64,000 nucleotides of DNA from Ornithinimicrobium humiphilum (GTDB lineage: Bacteria > Actinomycetota > Actinomycetes > Actinomycetales > Dermatophilaceae): the NCBI RefSeq assembly GCF_006716885.1, contig NZ_VFPU01000001.1, positions 1,116,001-1,180,000 on the forward strand. Reading direction: 5' to 3'. The position numbers and the translations under genes were made by a program. Positions 61,683 through 64,000 of the stretch are shown one piece after another. How positions within the stretch are numbered: the first letter of the stretch is position 1; every line of letters starts with the position of its first letter. The notes under the pieces are model-generated. The model ran no database searches. It saw only the letters and a list, made by a program, of their open reading frames with translations, and was not told where the DNA came from.

Positions 61683-64000
61683 ATGACCTCCGTGTCCACG
61701 GAACCGCGGTCCGAGGCCGGAGCCCGTCCCGTCCGGGCCCGGGTGGACGACGTCACCGTCGTCCTCGTCACCTCACCCGACGGACCCGCCCTCGACCCCC
61801 TCCTCGACGCCCTCGCCCGGCAGACCCGCCGGCCGCAGCGGCTCCTCGTCACCGGACTCGACCCCGACGGCGAGGAGCTGGCGCAGGTGCGGGAGCACCC
61901 GATCGTCGTCCGTGACCGCGTGCCGCTGCTCGCCCGCGACCCGCTCGCCCTCACCTCCGAGGACGCCGCCTCCGGGGAGCCCGCGCTGTGGCGCGTCCTC
62001 GAGGACGCCCGCCGCGGCCTGCCCGTGCGCGAGGACCACTGGCTGTGGATCCTCCACGACGACAGCCTCCCCGAGCCGGGCGCGCTCGAGGCGCTGGTCG
62101 GGGCCGTCCGGCGCAACAGCCGCGTCGGTGTCGTCGGCCCCAAGCTGGTGCGCCTCGACGACCCGCGCCTCCTCGTCGGCGTCGGCCACCACCTGACCGT
62201 CGGCGGCCGGGCCGCCGACACCCGGCAGGCCGCCCTCGTCGACCAGGGACAGCTCGACCTGCGCCAGGACGTCCTCGGCGTCCCGCTCGTCGGGTCCCTC
62301 GTCCGCAGCGACCTGCTCGAGGACGCCGGCGGGGTGGACCCCGCCTTCGGCGACGACGGTGTCGCCGGCCTGGACCTGTGCTGGCGCAGCCACCTCCTGG
62401 GCAGGCGGGTCGTCGTGGCCCCCGACGCCGTGGTGCAGCAGGGGGAGACCGGGCTCGGGGTCGTCGACCCGCGGCGCACCCGCATCCGCCAGCGCCAGCT
62501 CGCCCTGGCCCGCGGCTCCGCGTGGGTCGCTCCCTGGCGCGCCCTCGGCATCGCCGTGACCAGCACCCTGGCGGCGCTCCTGCTGCTCCTCGTCAAGCGG
62601 CCCCGCGAGGCCGGCGACGAGTGGGCCGACGTGCGCGCGGTCCTGCGCCCCGGCCGCGGTCTCGGAGCCCGGATGCGCTTCCGCGGCCGTCGGACCGTCC
62701 GTCCCCGTGACCTCCGCGGCCTCTTCGTCCCCGCCACCATCGGCTGGCGCACCACCCTCGACACCGTCGGCGAGGCCCTCGACCCGCGCGAGCGGACCGG
62801 GCGGGACGGTTCCGCGACCGGCCGTGGCCGCACCAGCACCGAGACCGGCCCCGTCTCCGACGAGTTCGCCGAGCTGGGCGGCGAGGGTGCCCGCGTCCGG
62901 TTCTGGAGCTGGCCGCTCGTGCTCGCGCTCCTGGCCGCCGCCGGCGCCACCGGTTGGCGGTGGCGCTCCGTGCTCGGCTCGCTGAGCCCCGGTGGGCCCG
63001 GCGTCGCCGGGGGAGAGCTCGGCCCGGCCCACACCACCGCCGAGGGGCTGTGGCGCTCGGCCCTCGACGGCTGGCGCGGCGACGGCCTCGGTCACGCGGA
63101 GGTCGCCGAGCCGTGGTTGGTGCAGCTCACCGCGCTGGCGCGCGCCGTCGAGGCGGTGCCGGGCACGGCCTTCGCGCCCGCGACCGCCGGCGTCGCCCTC
63201 GGCTGGCTGCTGCTGGCCGCCGCGCCCGCCTCCGTGCTCACCGCCTACCTCGCCCTGCGGCGGGTCACCCGCCGCCGCTGGCTGCGGGCCGCCGTCGCCC
63301 TCGGATGGTCAGGGCTGTCGCCCCTGACGGCCGCCGTGGCCGACGGACGCGTGGGCCCCGCCGTCGTGCACGTGCTCGCCCCGCTGCTCGTCGCCGGATA
63401 TGCGGTGTCGGCCAGCCGCGAGGGTGGCGTGCGCCGGACGGCCGCCGTCTTCGCCACGGTGCTCGGCGTCACGCTGGCGGCCCAGTGGGTGCCCCTCGTG
63501 CTGCTGCCCGCCACCCTCGGCGGGCTGCTCCTGCTCCTGCTGGGCAGCCCTGCCTCCCGCTGGCGCGGTGCGGTGCTGGCGCTCCTGCCCTGGGTGCTGC
63601 TGCTGCCGTGGCTGCCGGCCGTGGTCGGCGGTCCGGTGCGCCTCCTCGGCGGCGCCGGCGCGACCGAGGCCGGGGCGGTCTTCCCCGGCGCGGTCCCCGC
63701 CTGGCAGCTCGTGCTCCTGTCCGCGGGGGGACCGGCGCCCGTGCTCTCCACGGACCCCGCCAGCTGGACGCCGTGGCTCGCGCTCCCGCTCTGGCTCGTC
63801 GCGATCGCGGCTCTCGCGCTGCGCGGCCGCACCGGCCGTCGCGCCGCGGTGCTCGTGGGGAGCGCCGTGGTGCTCGTCGCGCTGGCCGTGCTCGCCCAGC
63901 GCACCGCGCTCGGCGTGCTTCCCGCCGGCCACGCCGAGGCGGGTGAGGTGGTCACGGCCTGGCCCGGCACCCTCCTGTCGCTCGCGGCGGCGGCCCTGCT
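61683..64000 (+). CDS. Large membrane glycosyltransferase family 2 protein (partial, runs off window)
   Basis: The reading frame from ATG at 61683 is open to the window end (over 770 residues). Residues about 20-285 form a GT-A domain: TVVLVTSPDGPALDPLLDAL, WLWILHDDSLPEPGALEALV with the DD metal site, VGVVGPKLV, GVDPAFGDDGVAGLDLCWRS. Many membrane helices follow from about residue 290. GT genes of this type lie downstream of whiB2/fbiAB in actinobacteria (compare Rv3265c). It probably makes a wall polysaccharide. Start codon lacks a strong Shine-Dalgarno; the gene is close behind whiB. Confidence 0.82.
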   Translation, partial: MTSVSTEPRSEAGARPVRARVDDVTVVLVTSPDGPALDPLLDALARQTRRPQRLLVTGLDPDGEELAQVREHPIVVRDRVPLLARDPLALTSEDAASGEPALWRVLEDARRGLPVREDHWLWILHDDSLPEPGALEALVGAVRRNSRVGVVGPKLVRLDDPRLLVGVGHHLTVGGRAADTRQAALVDQGQLDLRQDVLGVPLVGSLVRSDLLEDAGGVDPAFGDDGVAGLDLCWRSHLLGRRVVVAPDAVVQQGETGLGVVDPRRTRIRQRQLALARGSAWVAPWRALGIAVTSTLAALLLLLVKRPREAGDEWADVRAVLRPGRGLGARMRFRGRRTVRPRDLRGLFVPATIGWRTTLDTVGEALDPRERTGRDGSATGRGRTSTETGPVSDEFAELGGEGARVRFWSWPLVLALLAAAGATGWRWRSVLGSLSPGGPGVAGGELGPAHTTAEGLWRSALDGWRGDGLGHAEVAEPWLVQLTALARAVEAVPGTAFAPATAGVALGWLLLAAAPASVLTAYLALRRVTRRRWLRAAVALGWSGLSPLTAAVADGRVGPAVVHVLAPLLVAGYAVSASREGGVRRTAAVFATVLGVTLAAQWVPLVLLPATLGGLLLLLLGSPASRWRGAVLALLPWVLLLPWLPAVVGGPVRLLGGAGATEAGAVFPGAVPAWQLVLLSAGGPAPVLSTDPASWTPWLALPLWLVAIAALALRGRTGRRAAVLVGSAVVLVALAVLAQRTALGVLPAGHAEAGEVVTAWPGTLLSLAAAAL

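Overview
The window is a very GC-rich chromosomal segment of an actinobacterium. Gene content and order (WhiB, F420 biosynthesis, acyl-CoA carboxylase epsilon subunit, LCP protein, many GTG/TTG and leaderless starts) point to Actinomycetota. The combination of a paa operon, DUF222/HNH genes and a nearly neutral intergenic style suggests Micrococcales, perhaps the Intrasporangiaceae/Ornithinimicrobiaceae group; the family-level placement is an inference. Coding density is high and no intergenic gap exceeds about 300 bases. I see no tRNA, rRNA, CRISPR array, integrase or insertion sequence.

Layout. 1-9 kb: end of a penicillin-binding protein, DUF1697, ppc, a PepSY-like lipoprotein, a Nei2-type glycosylase, a PIG-L deacetylase, then rpsO-pnp with two RNA hairpins between them. 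9-14 kb: a 54-residue small protein, a DUF222/HNH nuclease, a DUF418-type membrane protein and an azlC/azlD/acetyltransferase operon with histidine-rich tails. 14.2-18.1 kb: phenylacetyl-CoA epoxidase operon paaABCDE. 18.2-30.5 kb: DadA-like oxidase, maf, DUF885, MOSC, accE-accD facing birA, enoyl-CoA hydratase, a two-component system, gtrA, purK-purE.

30.5-46.5 kb is the accessory heart of the window. First comes a catabolic cluster: a short-chain dehydrogenase under its own promoter/operator, then a translationally coupled run of lipoprotein binding protein, ABC ATPase, second binding protein, permease, second dehydrogenase, cytochrome P450 and SnoaL-like protein, followed by a DUF849 (BKACE) enzyme. 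The two promoters have the same geometry and share a dyad over the -10 box. I read this as an undescribed import-and-degrade pathway for a small hydrophobic or alicyclic compound. Second comes a five-gene SWIM / DUF5691 / MoxR ATPase / DUF5682 / VWA system resembling the Escherichia coli yehL-yehM-yehP-yehQ group. Both sit between purE and a fadE25-like acyl-CoA dehydrogenase, genes that are neighbours in Mycobacterium tuberculosis.

46.5-64 kb returns to core genes: F420-type LLM oxidoreductase, acyl-CoA dehydrogenase, isocitrate lyase/PEP mutase family protein, serine hydrolase, Ser/Thr kinase, LCP protein, glycosyltransferase, an MT0933-type antitoxin-domain protein with a proline repeat tail, 3-oxoacid CoA-transferase, TIGR03089, AlkA-like glycosylase, cofE-cofD, whiB and a large membrane glycosyltransferase cut by the window end. 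Gene order nei - maf - accE/accD - birA - gtrA - purK - purE - fadE25 - LCP - TIGR03089 - fbiB - fbiA - whiB2 is broadly collinear with M. tuberculosis, which makes the 17-kb block between purE and fadE25 stand out.

Two genome-wide signals recur. One is a leaderless promoter pattern (TAnnnT followed by exactly 7 nt and the start codon) at eleven genes. The other is a 9-mer, GGTATGCCG, present 15 times on both strands and often just past gene ends.
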